Shown one piece after another: positions 1-8,140 of a DNA stretch of 26,116 nucleotides (within the stretch, counting starts at the first letter, position 1; the number at the start of each line of letters is the position of its first letter). A program made the position numbers and the translations under genes. The stretch covers positions 1-26,116 of the forward strand of contig JALHWS010000058.1 in NCBI GenBank assembly GCA_022866885.1, given 5' to 3'. The notes under the pieces were generated by a model, which saw nothing but the letters and a program-made list of their open reading frames with translations, made no database searches and was not told the DNA's origin. This DNA is from Candidatus Microgenomates bacterium. Its GTDB lineage: Bacteria > Patescibacteriota > Microgenomatia > 2-02-FULL-39-11.

Positions 1-2
1 AT

Positions 3-2123
3 ATAAAAAAAGCGACCGAAGAAATATCCGGGAAAAAACCAAATTTCTGCGTCTCCGTTTTTACGGACAATTCCGGAAGCATAGCTTTTGATCAGAATTT
101 TATCATCACCCATAAAGTAGAAACTCACAACAGTCCATCGGCGCTTGATCCTTTTGGCGGTTCTATCACCGGGATTGTGGGGGTGAACCGGGATACGATC
201 GGCTTCGGACTCGGCGCCAAACCGATTGCCAATTATTACGGTTTTTGCTTTGCCGATCCGAGAGTAGATGTTCCTTTATACAAGGGGCCGCAGTTTACTC
301 AAAAAATGCTGTCCTCCAGAAGGATAATGGATGGCGTCATCGAAGGGGTAAATGCCGGCGGCAATCAGTCAGGCATTCCCACGCCACAGGGATTTGTCTA
401 TTTTGATGAGAAATATCGGGGAAAACCGCTGGTTTTTGTCGGTACAGTCGGTTTGATACCCAAAAAAATAAAAAATAGACTTTCATATTTCAAAAAATCC
501 CAAAACGGCGATTATATCGTTATGATCGGCGGCCGTGTCGGCAAAGACGGTATCCACGGAGCCACTTTTTCTTCGGAAGCGATGGACGCGGGCAGTCCGA
601 TGACGGCTGTCCAGATCGGCGATCCTATCACCCAGAAGAAATTAAGTGATGCGGTGGTGAAAGAAGCCAGAGACCAACTCCTATATCACAGCATTACCGA
701 CAACGGCGCCGGCGGTTTATCCTGTTCGGTGGCTGAAATGGCTAAAGAATCAGGCGGTTGCACAGTGGATTTGGATAAAATCCCTTTGAAATATCCGGGG
801 ATGCAGCCTTGGGAAATCTGGATATCAGAGTCGCAGGAGCGGATGACTTTGGCTGTACCGCCTAAAAATTGGCCGAAATTCAAGGATTTGATGGAAAGGC
901 GCGGGGTCGAGTCTACCGTTATCGGCAAATTCAACCACAGCGGAAAATGTTTGGTCAGATATAACGGTAAGGTAGTGATGGATATAAAAATGCAGTTTTT
1001 ACACTATGGTTTACCTACTCGTCCTTTAAAATCAGTTAATCTTCAACCAAAAGACGGCGGACAGAGCATTTTCTCCCAAAAAGATCTGACAGAAGTTTTT
1101 ATAAAGACGCTTGGAAATTTAAATATCGCCGATTACTCTTTCATTTCCCGACAGTATGATCATACGGTGCAAGGAGGTCTGGTTTTGCCGCCGCTTCAAG
1201 GTAGAGGCCAAGTTAACGGAGAAGCGTCAGTCATCCGACCACTATTTAAATCATCCCGAGGTCTGGTTTTATCACAAGGGTTGTATCCCTCTTACAGTGA
1301 TATTGACGCTTATCGGATGTCTGCCGCTTGTATCGATACGGCTTTCAGAAATGTCATTGCCGCAGGGGCGAATCCGGGGAAAATTGCCCTTTTGGATAAT
1401 TTTTGCTGGTGCAGCGGCAATGATGGGGAAAGGCTCGGTCAGCTGAAACAAGCCGCTCAAGCCTGCTATGATTATGCCCTCTACTACCAAGCGCCTTTTG
1501 TTTCCGGCAAAGACAGCATGTTTAACGACTTTGCCGGTTTTGACAAAGAAGGGAAACCGGTAAAAATATCCATTCCGCCGACTCTTTTGATTACCTCCAT
1601 GGGTATTATCGATGACATTGCAGGAGCGGTTTCTCTGGATTTTAAATTCCCGGGTGATTTGGTTTATCTTTTGGGCGAAACATACGACGAGTTTGGGACA
1701 ATAGTTCCTAACGTTGACGCCAAGAGGAACCTAAAACTTTACCAATCCTTGTTTTTGGCTATCCAAAAAAGATTTTTAACTTCAAGCATCGGGGTAAACA
1801 GAGGCGGATTAGCAGTTGCTCTGGCCAAAGCGTCCATGGGAGGAATGTTGGGTATCGAAATTTCTTTAAAAAATATTCCCGGGAAAGTAGCCGGAGACTA
1901 TCATGCTCTTTTTTCCGAAAGTCAGGGAAGAATATTAGTCAGTATCAATCCGAAAAATAAAAAGAATTTTGAAAAAATATTTAAAGCCAACAGTTTTCTT
2001 TGCATTGGAAAAGTTTCAACAGATAAAAAAATTACCATAAAAGGATTAAAAGAAAATATGGTCGTAAAAACCGAAGTTGATAAAGCTCTAAAAGCTTACA
2101 GAAAGACGTTTGCAGGATATTGA
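3..2123 (+). CDS. purL: Phosphoribosylformylglycinamidine synthase, synthetase subunit (5' truncated by window edge)
   Basis: ATP-dependent conversion of FGAR to FGAM (purine step 4), using ammonia supplied by PurQ. The frame is open from base 3 with no stop, and family residues (KVETHNSPSALDPFGG) lie before the first GTG at 177, so the gene begins outside the window; about 706 residues are visible. Other PurL hallmarks are the VGKDGIHGATFSSEAMD phosphate-binding stretch, DNGAGGLSCSVAEMAKE, SESQERM and SGKDSMFNDF. The total length implies a long PurL (about 900 residues or more) rather than the short Bacillus type, which may explain why no separate purS is seen. The usual HNHPS motif reads HNSPS, which I believe occurs in a PurL subfamily. 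It is the first visible gene of the operon, and the purQ ATG begins one base after its stop. Confidence 0.96.
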   Translation: MKKATEEISGKKPNFCVSVFTDNSGSIAFDQNFIITHKVETHNSPSALDPFGGSITGIVGVNRDTIGFGLGAKPIANYYGFCFADPRVDVPLYKGPQFTQKMLSSRRIMDGVIEGVNAGGNQSGIPTPQGFVYFDEKYRGKPLVFVGTVGLIPKKIKNRLSYFKKSQNGDYIVMIGGRVGKDGIHGATFSSEAMDAGSPMTAVQIGDPITQKKLSDAVVKEARDQLLYHSITDNGAGGLSCSVAEMAKESGGCTVDLDKIPLKYPGMQPWEIWISESQERMTLAVPPKNWPKFKDLMERRGVESTVIGKFNHSGKCLVRYNGKVVMDIKMQFLHYGLPTRPLKSVNLQPKDGGQSIFSQKDLTEVFIKTLGNLNIADYSFISRQYDHTVQGGLVLPPLQGRGQVNGEASVIRPLFKSSRGLVLSQGLYPSYSDIDAYRMSAACIDTAFRNVIAAGANPGKIALLDNFCWCSGNDGERLGQLKQAAQACYDYALYYQAPFVSGKDSMFNDFAGFDKEGKPVKISIPPTLLITSMGIIDDIAGAVSLDFKFPGDLVYLLGETYDEFGTIVPNVDAKRNLKLYQSLFLAIQKRFLTSSIGVNRGGLAVALAKASMGGMLGIEISLKNIPGKVAGDYHALFSESQGRILVSINPKNKKNFEKIFKANSFLCIGKVSTDKKITIKGLKENMVVKTEVDKALKAYRKTFAGY

Positions 2124-2124
2124 G

Positions 2125-2925
2125 ATGAAACCAAAAGTATTGATTTTCGCAGGTTACGGCCTAAATTGCGACGAGGAAACAAAATTCGGTTTTGACAGCG
2201 CCGGCGCAGTGACTGACATTGTCCACATCAACGATCTTATTGACGGACGTTACCGATTAAAGAACTACCAGATAATGGTAATTCAAGGCGGTTTTTCATA
2301 CGGTGATGATACCGGTAGCGGCAATGCCTATGCCAATAAAATTAAAAATCATCTTTGGAAGGAAGTCGTAGATTTTGTCCAGAGAGACAAATTGGTTATC
2401 GGTATCTGCAACGGTTTCCAGATATTGGTCAATCTGGGTCTTTTGCCAAGCTTTGACAAACATTATGGTGAAAGAGATGTAGCCTTAATCCATAATGATA
2501 ATGCCAGATACACGGTTCGTTTCACGGACTTGAAAGTGGAAAACCAATCTCCATGGCTTTGTGGAATTTCGACCATTTCCCTTCCGATTGCCCACGGAGA
2601 AGGAAAATTTTACGCTTCAAATGAGGTTTTATTGAGGTTAAGAAAGCGGAAAATGATCGCCTTGAGATATTTCCGGGGCGAAACAAGCAAGTGGTTGGAT
2701 TTGCCGCCAAATCCCAACGGATCATTGGATGACATTGCCGGAATTTGCGATGAAACAGGGAAAATTTTAGGACTCATGCCGCCTCCGGAGCGGGCGCAAT
2801 TTTTCCACCAGTTGCCCCATTGGACATATCTCAAAGAAAAATTGGAAAGAGCCGGTAAAAAAGTTCCGACAGACGGGCCGGGACTGCAGATTTTCCGAAA
2901 TGCGGTGAAATATTTTACCAGTTGA
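2125..2925 (+). CDS. purQ: FGAM synthase glutaminase subunit PurQ, with altered catalytic triad
   Basis: Class I glutamine amidotransferase that makes ammonia for PurL; 266 residues. I chose ATG 2125 over the in-frame TTG at 2110: it follows the purL stop by one base and has AGGA at 2114-2117 upstream. The nucleophile is Cys95 in VIGICNGFQ, and AHGEGKF (156-162) is the typical substrate-side motif. The C-terminal half (PHWTYLKEKLER, GPGLQIFRNAVKYF) fits the longer PurQ variety. The oddity is the triad motif, normally M-P-H-P-E-R: it reads MPPPER (218-223), so the catalytic His is Pro220 (codon CCT, 2782-2784) while Glu222 remains. CAT to CCT is one base change, so sequencing error, a damaged glutaminase or use of free ammonia are all possible. 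Confidence 0.95.
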   Translation: MKPKVLIFAGYGLNCDEETKFGFDSAGAVTDIVHINDLIDGRYRLKNYQIMVIQGGFSYGDDTGSGNAYANKIKNHLWKEVVDFVQRDKLVIGICNGFQILVNLGLLPSFDKHYGERDVALIHNDNARYTVRFTDLKVENQSPWLCGISTISLPIAHGEGKFYASNEVLLRLRKRKMIALRYFRGETSKWLDLPPNPNGSLDDIAGICDETGKILGLMPPPERAQFFHQLPHWTYLKEKLERAGKKVPTDGPGLQIFRNAVKYFTS

Positions 2926-2948
2926 TTTTTTTACCGGAAGTTTGTAAA

Positions 2949-2953
2949 AGGAG
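2949..2953 (+). promoter_or_regulatory. Ribosome binding site of purC
   Basis: AGGAG inside a purine run (AAAAGGAGAA) lies 6 nt before ATG 2960. It decides the start in favour of ATG 2960 over the overlapping GTG at 2957. It is one of the few clear Shine-Dalgarno sequences in the window. Confidence 0.7.
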
Positions 2954-2959
2954 AATGTG

Positions 2960-3964
2960 ATGGTTTCAAAAAATCAAATAAAATCAGCCTGTAATAAGTT
3001 ATTTAAAACCATAAATCTTCATGGATTCGGTAAAAAACATCAGGGAAAAGTCAGGGATTTTTATAAAATCAAAGACAAACGGATTTTAATTACCACCGAC
3101 CGGATTTCCGCTTTTGACCGCGTTTTGGGCTATATCCCTTATAAAGGCCAGGTTCTTAACCAATTATCCAAATTTTGGTTTGATAAAACAGCCGATATTA
3201 TTCCTAACCATATCATTGATATTCCTCATCCCAATGTAGCGGTTGCCAAAGATGCCAAACCATATCCGGTAGAAATGGTAGTCAGAGGTTATATCACCGG
3301 AGTTACCTCAACTGCCATCTGGAGAGCGTATGAATTGGGTGAAAGAACGATTTACGGGATAAAATTTCCGGAAGGCCTCCGCAAAAACCAAAAACTTCCC
3401 AAGCCGATTATTACCCCAACCTCCAAAGCCGAACACGGAGCCCATGATGAGAGACTGACGCATGATGAGATTTTGAAACGGAAATTGGTAGCTCCTAAAA
3501 TACTGGAACAGATGGAAGAAGTTTCGCTGAAATTATATAAACGGGGCAATGAAGTTTGTAAAAAAAGAGGCTTGATTTTGGTGGATACAAAATATGAATT
3601 CGGGGAGTATAAAGGGAAATTAATCCTGATTGATGAGATTCACACGCCTGATTCCAGCCGGTTCTGGAATGCCAAAAATTATCAGGAACGTTTCAAAAAG
3701 GGATTGGAACCGGAAAATTACGAAAAAGAATTTTTCCGGCTCTGGTATACTGGACAAGGGTACCGTGGAGACGGAAAACCACCGGTAATGAGTAAACAAT
3801 TACAAATAGAAACAGCCCAACATTATATCAAGCTTTATGAAATGATCACTGGAAAGAAATTTAAACCGGAGAAATATCCGATTGAGAAAAGTATTATTAA
3901 AGCGCTTTCTGTCATTGCGAGCAAAGCGAAGCAATCCCGTCCGAGATTGCCGCGTCCCGCATAA
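2960..3964 (+). CDS. purC: SAICAR synthetase PurC with repeat-derived C-terminal tail
   Basis: Joins aspartate to CAIR with ATP to make SAICAR (purine step 8); 334 residues. Visible motifs are GKVRDFYKI, RISAFDRVLGYIPYKGQVLN, VEMVVRGYITG, KAEHGAHDE and DEIHTPDSSRFW, followed by the closing region QGYRGDGKPPVMSKQ and YEMITGKKF. This is the longer, yeast Ade1-like type. The last 17 residues (VIASKAKQSRPRLPRPA) are the translation of a 76 bp palindromic element at 3910-3985, which also supplies the stop codon, so the ancestral protein probably ended near EKSIIKALS. It sits 34 bp after purQ and 48 bp before purE, the latter gap partly filled by the same element. Confidence 0.96.
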   Translation: MVSKNQIKSACNKLFKTINLHGFGKKHQGKVRDFYKIKDKRILITTDRISAFDRVLGYIPYKGQVLNQLSKFWFDKTADIIPNHIIDIPHPNVAVAKDAKPYPVEMVVRGYITGVTSTAIWRAYELGERTIYGIKFPEGLRKNQKLPKPIITPTSKAEHGAHDERLTHDEILKRKLVAPKILEQMEEVSLKLYKRGNEVCKKRGLILVDTKYEFGEYKGKLILIDEIHTPDSSRFWNAKNYQERFKKGLEPENYEKEFFRLWYTGQGYRGDGKPPVMSKQLQIETAQHYIKLYEMITGKKFKPEKYPIEKSIIKALSVIASKAKQSRPRLPRPA

Positions 3965-3985
3965 CTGGCGGGACTCGCAATGACA
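3910..3985. repeat. 76 bp palindromic element, copy A
   Basis: The 12 bp ends TGTCATTGCGAG and CTCGCAATGACA are perfect inverted repeats. Inside are two more palindromes: GCAATC/GATTGC (3931-3936, 3945-3950) and GTCCCGC/GCGGGAC (3954-3960, 3968-3974), so the transcript could fold as a three-way junction. Copy B at 8141-8216 has the same length with three mismatches. The element overlaps the 3' end of purC and provides its stop. Confidence 0.95.
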
Positions 3986-4012
3986 TAGAATTGCATAAGT
4001 CCTGATAAATAT

Positions 4013-4468
4013 ATGGTAATAATAATTCTTGGTTCTAAATCAGATCAGCAGTGGGGCAAGCAAATTGCCGATAATTTAACGGGATTTGGAGTGGATTATA
4101 AAATCCATATCGCTTCAGCCCATAAAACCCCAAAACATTTACTGGTTTTAATTAGTAAATATGATTCATTGAATAAGCCGTTGGTATATATTTGTGTAGC
4201 CGGCCGGTCAAATGCCCTGGGCGGTTTTGTAGATGCTCAAACGGTTCATCCGGTCATCAATTGTCCTCCTTATAGCGAGAAATATGCCGGACTGGATATA
4301 TTATCCAGTCTGCGGATGCCCGGAGGCGTCGCTCCACTGACAGTTTTGGAACCGGAACAAGCAGCGGTAGCTGCGGCCAAAATTTTGGACCGGAAAAAAG
4401 AAATACTCTCTTTTCAAAAAGGTTTGAAAGAAAAAATTATCAAAAACGACCAAGAATTAAATAGATAA
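4013..4468 (+). CDS. purE: Class II (PAICS-like) AIR carboxylase PurE
   Basis: Makes CAIR (purine step 6); 151 residues. The N-terminal GSKSDQQWGKQIAD and SAHKTP are shared by all PurE. The central VAGRSNALGGFVDAQTVHP and VINCPP, followed by SSLRMPGGV, resemble the carboxylase domain of animal PAICS (VAGRSNGLGP, PVISCPP, SSLRLPSG) and not the GAGGAAHLPGM loop of class I mutases. Class II enzymes use CO2 directly and need no PurK, which agrees with the absence of purK from this long operon. There is no obvious Shine-Dalgarno; ATG 4013 starts the conserved strand directly. The purF ATG follows after 6 bp. Confidence 0.93.
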   Translation: MVIIILGSKSDQQWGKQIADNLTGFGVDYKIHIASAHKTPKHLLVLISKYDSLNKPLVYICVAGRSNALGGFVDAQTVHPVINCPPYSEKYAGLDILSSLRMPGGVAPLTVLEPEQAAVAAAKILDRKKEILSFQKGLKEKIIKNDQELNR

Positions 4469-4474
4469 GCAGAG

Positions 4475-5887
4475 ATGGCAGATTTAATAAGCATTAAACG
4501 CAAAGAATCATTACATGATCACTGCGGTGTTTTTGGGATATACGCACCGGGAGAAGACGTAGCCAAAATCACCTATTTTGCCCTGCACAGTCTTCAGCAT
4601 CGCGGTCAGGAAAGCGCCGGGATTGCCGTATCAGACGGCATAAAACTTCGAAGCATCAGGAATTTGGGTTTAGTCACTTCGGTTTTCAACGAAAACAATT
4701 TATCCAAGCTAAAAGGATATATTGCCATCGGCCACAACCGGTATTCCACGACAGGAGGAAACACTAAAGATAATGTACAGCCGGTTATTCTATCGCTTAA
4801 ACACAAGGTTTTTGCCATGGGTCATAACGGAAACGTCGTCAATGTCGCCAATTTAGCCAAGAAATTGGGAAATATAAAAAGGTCTTCAACCAGTGATACG
4901 GAAATTTTGGCTTATACGATATATAAATCTCCCGGCCTCAAATGGCGGGACAAGATCCTGGCAGCTATCCCGCAGTTTAAAGGCGCGTACAGCATCGTTG
5001 CCTGTTCCAAAAAAAGGCTATACGCTTTTCGGGACCCCTGGGGATTCAGACCATTGGTCATCGGTAAGCTTAACGATTACCATATTGTCGCTTCGGAAAC
5101 CTGCGCCTTGGAGACAATCGGCGCGGTTTTTGTTCGCGACGTTAAGCCCGGTGAGATAATTGAAATAGACAGAAAAGGTTTTCATATCTTGGGTCAAATA
5201 CCGAGCAATAAAAAAAGTTTTTGTCTGTTTGAATATGTCTATTTAGCCCGGCCTGACAGTATCATAAATAATGAGTTAGTCCATGATGTCAGGAGGAAAA
5301 GCGGAGAACTGCTGGCGAAAGAAGCGCCAGTAGAGGCGGATTTAGTGGCCGCCATTCCCGATTCCGGCACTTCAGCGGCGCTTGGGTTTGCCGACGCGGC
5401 GAAAATTCCTTTTGGAGAAATCCTCATAAAAAACCGTTATATTGGTAGAACTTTTATCCAGCCTGAACAACATATCAGGGAGCTCGGCGTCAAAATAAAA
5501 TTCAATCCGATGAAGAAAATCATTAACGGTAAACGGGTAGTCATTGTCGATGATTCGATAGTCCGGGGAACGACCATGAAAAAGATTGTCGAGATACTGA
5601 GGAAATGCGGGGCTAAAAAGATTCACCTTCGCATCTGTTCACCGCCGATCCGCTGGCCCTGCTTTTTTGGTCTTGATACTCCAAGTAAAAAACAATTTAT
5701 TGCCAACGGTAAATCAGTCGCTCAAATTAGAAAATTCATCGGGGCCGATTCTTTGCATTATTTAACTCTTGATAAACTGATACAAGCCTCAAACCAGGAA
5801 AAGAATTCTCTTTGCGTCGCCTGTTTCAACGGTGACTATCCGATGGAAGTGAATTATAATTTTAAGAAGAATATTTTTGAGGAATGA
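4475..5887 (+). CDS. purF: Amidophosphoribosyltransferase PurF, Fe-S cluster type
   Basis: First committed step: PRPP and glutamine to phosphoribosylamine; 470 residues. The N-terminal glutaminase has its nucleophile at Cys17 (HDHCGVFGI), so a 16-residue propeptide would be cleaved off as in Bacillus PurF. HNRYSTTG and GHNGN complete that domain. The PRPP loop is VVIVDDSIVRGTT (355-367). Four cysteines, Cys250 (SFCLFEY), Cys396 (WPCFFG), Cys447 and Cys450 (LCVAC), line up with the four 4Fe-4S ligands of B. subtilis PurF, so a cluster that makes the enzyme oxygen-labile is expected. It lies 6 bp after purE and is followed by a 160 bp palindrome-filled gap. Confidence 0.97.
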   Translation: MADLISIKRKESLHDHCGVFGIYAPGEDVAKITYFALHSLQHRGQESAGIAVSDGIKLRSIRNLGLVTSVFNENNLSKLKGYIAIGHNRYSTTGGNTKDNVQPVILSLKHKVFAMGHNGNVVNVANLAKKLGNIKRSSTSDTEILAYTIYKSPGLKWRDKILAAIPQFKGAYSIVACSKKRLYAFRDPWGFRPLVIGKLNDYHIVASETCALETIGAVFVRDVKPGEIIEIDRKGFHILGQIPSNKKSFCLFEYVYLARPDSIINNELVHDVRRKSGELLAKEAPVEADLVAAIPDSGTSAALGFADAAKIPFGEILIKNRYIGRTFIQPEQHIRELGVKIKFNPMKKIINGKRVVIVDDSIVRGTTMKKIVEILRKCGAKKIHLRICSPPIRWPCFFGLDTPSKKQFIANGKSVAQIRKFIGADSLHYLTLDKLIQASNQEKNSLCVACFNGDYPMEVNYNFKKNIFEE

Positions 5888-5925
5888 AACTTATGATCTG
5901 ATAAAGAAAAAGTTATTAAATGTTA

Positions 5926-5997
5926 AGCCCGCCTGCTCTTACTTCTCGCCTTACCTACTATTCGTAGCGCGGCTCGAAGAGCGAGCTTAGGCGGGTT
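5926..5997. repeat. Imperfect palindrome in purF-glyA gap
   Basis: CCCGCCT (5928-5934) and GCTCTT (5935-5940) pair with AAGAGC (5977-5982) and AGGCGGG (5989-5995), leaving a six-base bulge on the right arm and a loop of about 36 nt. It is unrelated to the GTCATTGCGAG elements. No T-run follows, so it does not look like a terminator. It is probably a second type of dispersed palindromic repeat, although only this copy is in the window. Confidence 0.6.
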
Positions 5998-5999
5998 CA

Positions 6000-6036
6000 A
6001 GAAACTGTAATCCCGATTGTATCGGGAACAGTTTCT
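6000..6036. repeat. Strong hairpin just upstream of glyA
   Basis: AGAAACTGT (6000-6008) pairs with ACAGTTTCT (6028-6036), and TCCCGAT (6011-6017) pairs with ATCGGGA (6021-6027) around a TGT loop. This gives 16 base pairs with one AA bulge. It ends 11 nt before the glyA start and is followed by A-rich, not T-rich, sequence. It could modulate glyA translation or mRNA stability, or be another mobile palindrome. Confidence 0.7.
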
Positions 6037-6047
6037 AGAAAAAAATT

Positions 6048-7424
6048 ATGATGAATTTAAAACAACTCACAAAAATCGACCCGGAAATAGCAAAATTAAT
6101 TCAAGAAGAAGCAAAAAGGCAACATGATGTTTTAGAAATGATTCCATCAGAAAATTATGCCTCTTCCGCGGTATTGGAGGCGGTTGGTTCGGTTCTCGCC
6201 AATAAATATTCCGAAGGCTATCCCAAGAAACGTTATTATCAAGGGAATAGATATATTGATGAGATAGAACTGTTGGCAATCGAACGGGCAAAAAAATTAT
6301 TTAAAGTACCGCATGTCAATGTCCAGCCGTATTCCGGCTCTCCGGCCAATGCGGAAATATATTTAGCAGTAATGAAACCGGGAGACGTCTTGATGGGTTT
6401 AACTCTGTCGTTTGGCGGGCATCTGACTCACGGTTCACCGGTATCAATGTCCGGGACCATTTATAAAGGGATTCAATATGACTTTGGTAAAACAGGTAGA
6501 ATCGATTTTGACGAGCTCGGTAAGCTTGCCAAAAAATATAAACCAAAGGTGATTGTAGCCAGTACTACAGCGTATCCGCGCAAACTTGATTTTAAGGAAT
6601 TCGGACGGGTCGCCGATAGCGTTGGCGCCTATCTGCTGGCTGATATTTCCCATATAGTCGGTCTGGTTTTGGCCGGTTGTCATCCTGATCCGGTACCCTA
6701 CGCGCATATCATCATGACCACTACTCATAAAACGATAAGAGGACCAAGAGGAGCAATGATCATGGTGACAGACAAAGGATTAAAAAAAGATCCTGATTTG
6801 GCGAAGAAAATTGACCGGTGGGTTTTTCCGGGGTTACAGGGAGGGCCGCATGACCATGTAACTGCCGGAATTGCTGTTTGTTTAAAGGAAGCGACGAGAC
6901 CGTCTTTTAAGAAATGTCAGGAACAAACAATCAGAAACTGTCAGGTATTGGCCCAAGAGCTGATTAAACATGATTTCAATTTAGTGACCGGAGGGACCGA
7001 TAACCATTTGTTATTAATAGATACCCATAATAAAGGCATTAACGGCCGTTTACTGGCTGAAGGTATAGAGGAAGCAGGAATCGTGCTTAACCGCAATTGG
7101 GTGCCGAATGATGAGGCACCGCCATTTTTCCCCAATGGCATAAGACTTGGTACTCCAGCGCTTTCGACGCGCGGGATGAAAGAGAAAGAAATGAAGAAGG
7201 TGGCTGATTGGTTAAACCGCGCCGTAGCGGAAATGCAGACTTTTCCTGTTGATTATCAGGAGTGGACAGCTGCCGCTTACGGGAAGAACAAAGACTCTGA
7301 AGGACGGAAAAAACTGGATAAAAAATTTCACGATTGTCTTCATAAAAGCAGAAAACTGAAACAAATAGCCCTGGAGATAAAAAATTTGTGCCGAAAGTTT
7401 CCTGTTCCGGGAATTGATTATTAA
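6048..7424 (+). CDS. glyA: Serine hydroxymethyltransferase
   Basis: PLP enzyme moving the serine C3 carbon to tetrahydrofolate, giving glycine (consumed by PurD) and methylene-THF (precursor of the formyl donor of PurN). It has 458 residues, somewhat longer than the usual 410-430. The fold is clear: MIPSENYAS, KYSEGYPKKRYYQGNRYID, GGHLTHGSPVS, the PLP aspartate and histidine in ADISHIVGL (Asp199, His202), and the Schiff-base lysine Lys228 in TTTHKTIRGPRG. ADMAHIAGL of model enzymes reads ADISHIVGL. The start is one of two tandem ATGs (6048 or 6051) without a good Shine-Dalgarno. Its place between purF and purN ties the one-carbon supply to the operon. Confidence 0.96.
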   Translation: MMNLKQLTKIDPEIAKLIQEEAKRQHDVLEMIPSENYASSAVLEAVGSVLANKYSEGYPKKRYYQGNRYIDEIELLAIERAKKLFKVPHVNVQPYSGSPANAEIYLAVMKPGDVLMGLTLSFGGHLTHGSPVSMSGTIYKGIQYDFGKTGRIDFDELGKLAKKYKPKVIVASTTAYPRKLDFKEFGRVADSVGAYLLADISHIVGLVLAGCHPDPVPYAHIIMTTTHKTIRGPRGAMIMVTDKGLKKDPDLAKKIDRWVFPGLQGGPHDHVTAGIAVCLKEATRPSFKKCQEQTIRNCQVLAQELIKHDFNLVTGGTDNHLLLIDTHNKGINGRLLAEGIEEAGIVLNRNWVPNDEAPPFFPNGIRLGTPALSTRGMKEKEMKKVADWLNRAVAEMQTFPVDYQEWTAAAYGKNKDSEGRKKLDKKFHDCLHKSRKLKQIALEIKNLCRKFPVPGIDY

Positions 7425-7443
7425 TTTATCAATACATCAACAA

Positions 7444-8133
7444 GTGAAAAAAAGGATTGCTGTTTTATTGTCCAATAAAGGCACCGGCAGTAACTTGGCG
7501 GCGATTCTCAAAGCCATTGATGAAAAGAAAATTAGAAACGGTAGAGTGGTGGTTGTCGTTTCCAATAAAGATGATGCGTATGGATTAGTCAGGGCAAGAG
7601 AAAGACAGATCCGGACTGTGGTTTTCGACCTGAAAGACTTCAGGCAAAAAGGGAAAACTAGACGCGAATATGACGAAGCTCTGGGAAAACTGTTGAAAGA
7701 AAAATATAGAATCGATTTGGTGGTTTTGGCTGGATGGATGCTGATCCTTTCCGATGCTTTCATTAAATATTTTCCAAATAAAGCAATAAACCTTCATCCG
7801 AGTTTATTGCCTGATGTGGGAGAGGAATATATCATCTATAAAAATAAAATAAAGATTAAGCCGATCAGAGGTGAACATACCGATATGGCCGTTCAGTTTG
7901 CCATTGATAAACATTATCCGATTGCCGGTTCGACTGTCCACTTCATCACTCCGGTAGTTGACTGCGGTCCGGTAATCATCAGAAGTGAAGTCGAAATTCA
8001 ACCGGATGACAGCGCCGAGACACTTTTTGCGCGGATGAAAGTTGAGGAACATGAGATTTTACCGCAAGCCATTGCCTGGTTTTGCGAGGATAAACTGCGG
8101 ATTAAAAAAATCGGAAAAGTTGAGATAGTCTGA
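7444..8133 (+). CDS. purN: Glycinamide ribonucleotide formyltransferase PurN
   Basis: Formylates GAR with 10-formyl-THF (purine step 3). I prefer the GTG at 7444, giving 229 residues and a start (MKKRIAVLLSNKGTGSNL) at the conserved first strand; the upstream TTG at 7414 would overlap glyA. The catalytic residues are Asn116 and His118 (INLHPSLLP) and Asp173 (VVDCGP), matching Asn106, His108 and Asp144 of E. coli. Between them is an insertion of roughly 20 residues (EEYIIYKNKIKIKP and neighbours) where E. coli has the short GLHTH loop, which accounts for the extra length. It is the only folate-dependent formylation in the operon, because step 10 is handled by PurP. Confidence 0.94.
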   Translation: MKKRIAVLLSNKGTGSNLAAILKAIDEKKIRNGRVVVVVSNKDDAYGLVRARERQIRTVVFDLKDFRQKGKTRREYDEALGKLLKEKYRIDLVVLAGWMLILSDAFIKYFPNKAINLHPSLLPDVGEEYIIYKNKIKIKPIRGEHTDMAVQFAIDKHYPIAGSTVHFITPVVDCGPVIIRSEVEIQPDDSAETLFARMKVEEHEILPQAIAWFCEDKLRIKKIGKVEIV

Positions 8134-8140
8134 TATAGAA

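Noticed and set aside
177..2123. purL starting at GTG 177
   Set aside because: Conserved PurL residues (KVETHN...GGSITGI) are encoded in the same open frame before 177, so GTG 177 is internal and the gene runs in from outside the window.
6000..6036. Hairpin before glyA as an intrinsic terminator of purF
   Set aside because: It is followed by AGAAAAAAATT, not a T-run, and glyA continues on the same strand.
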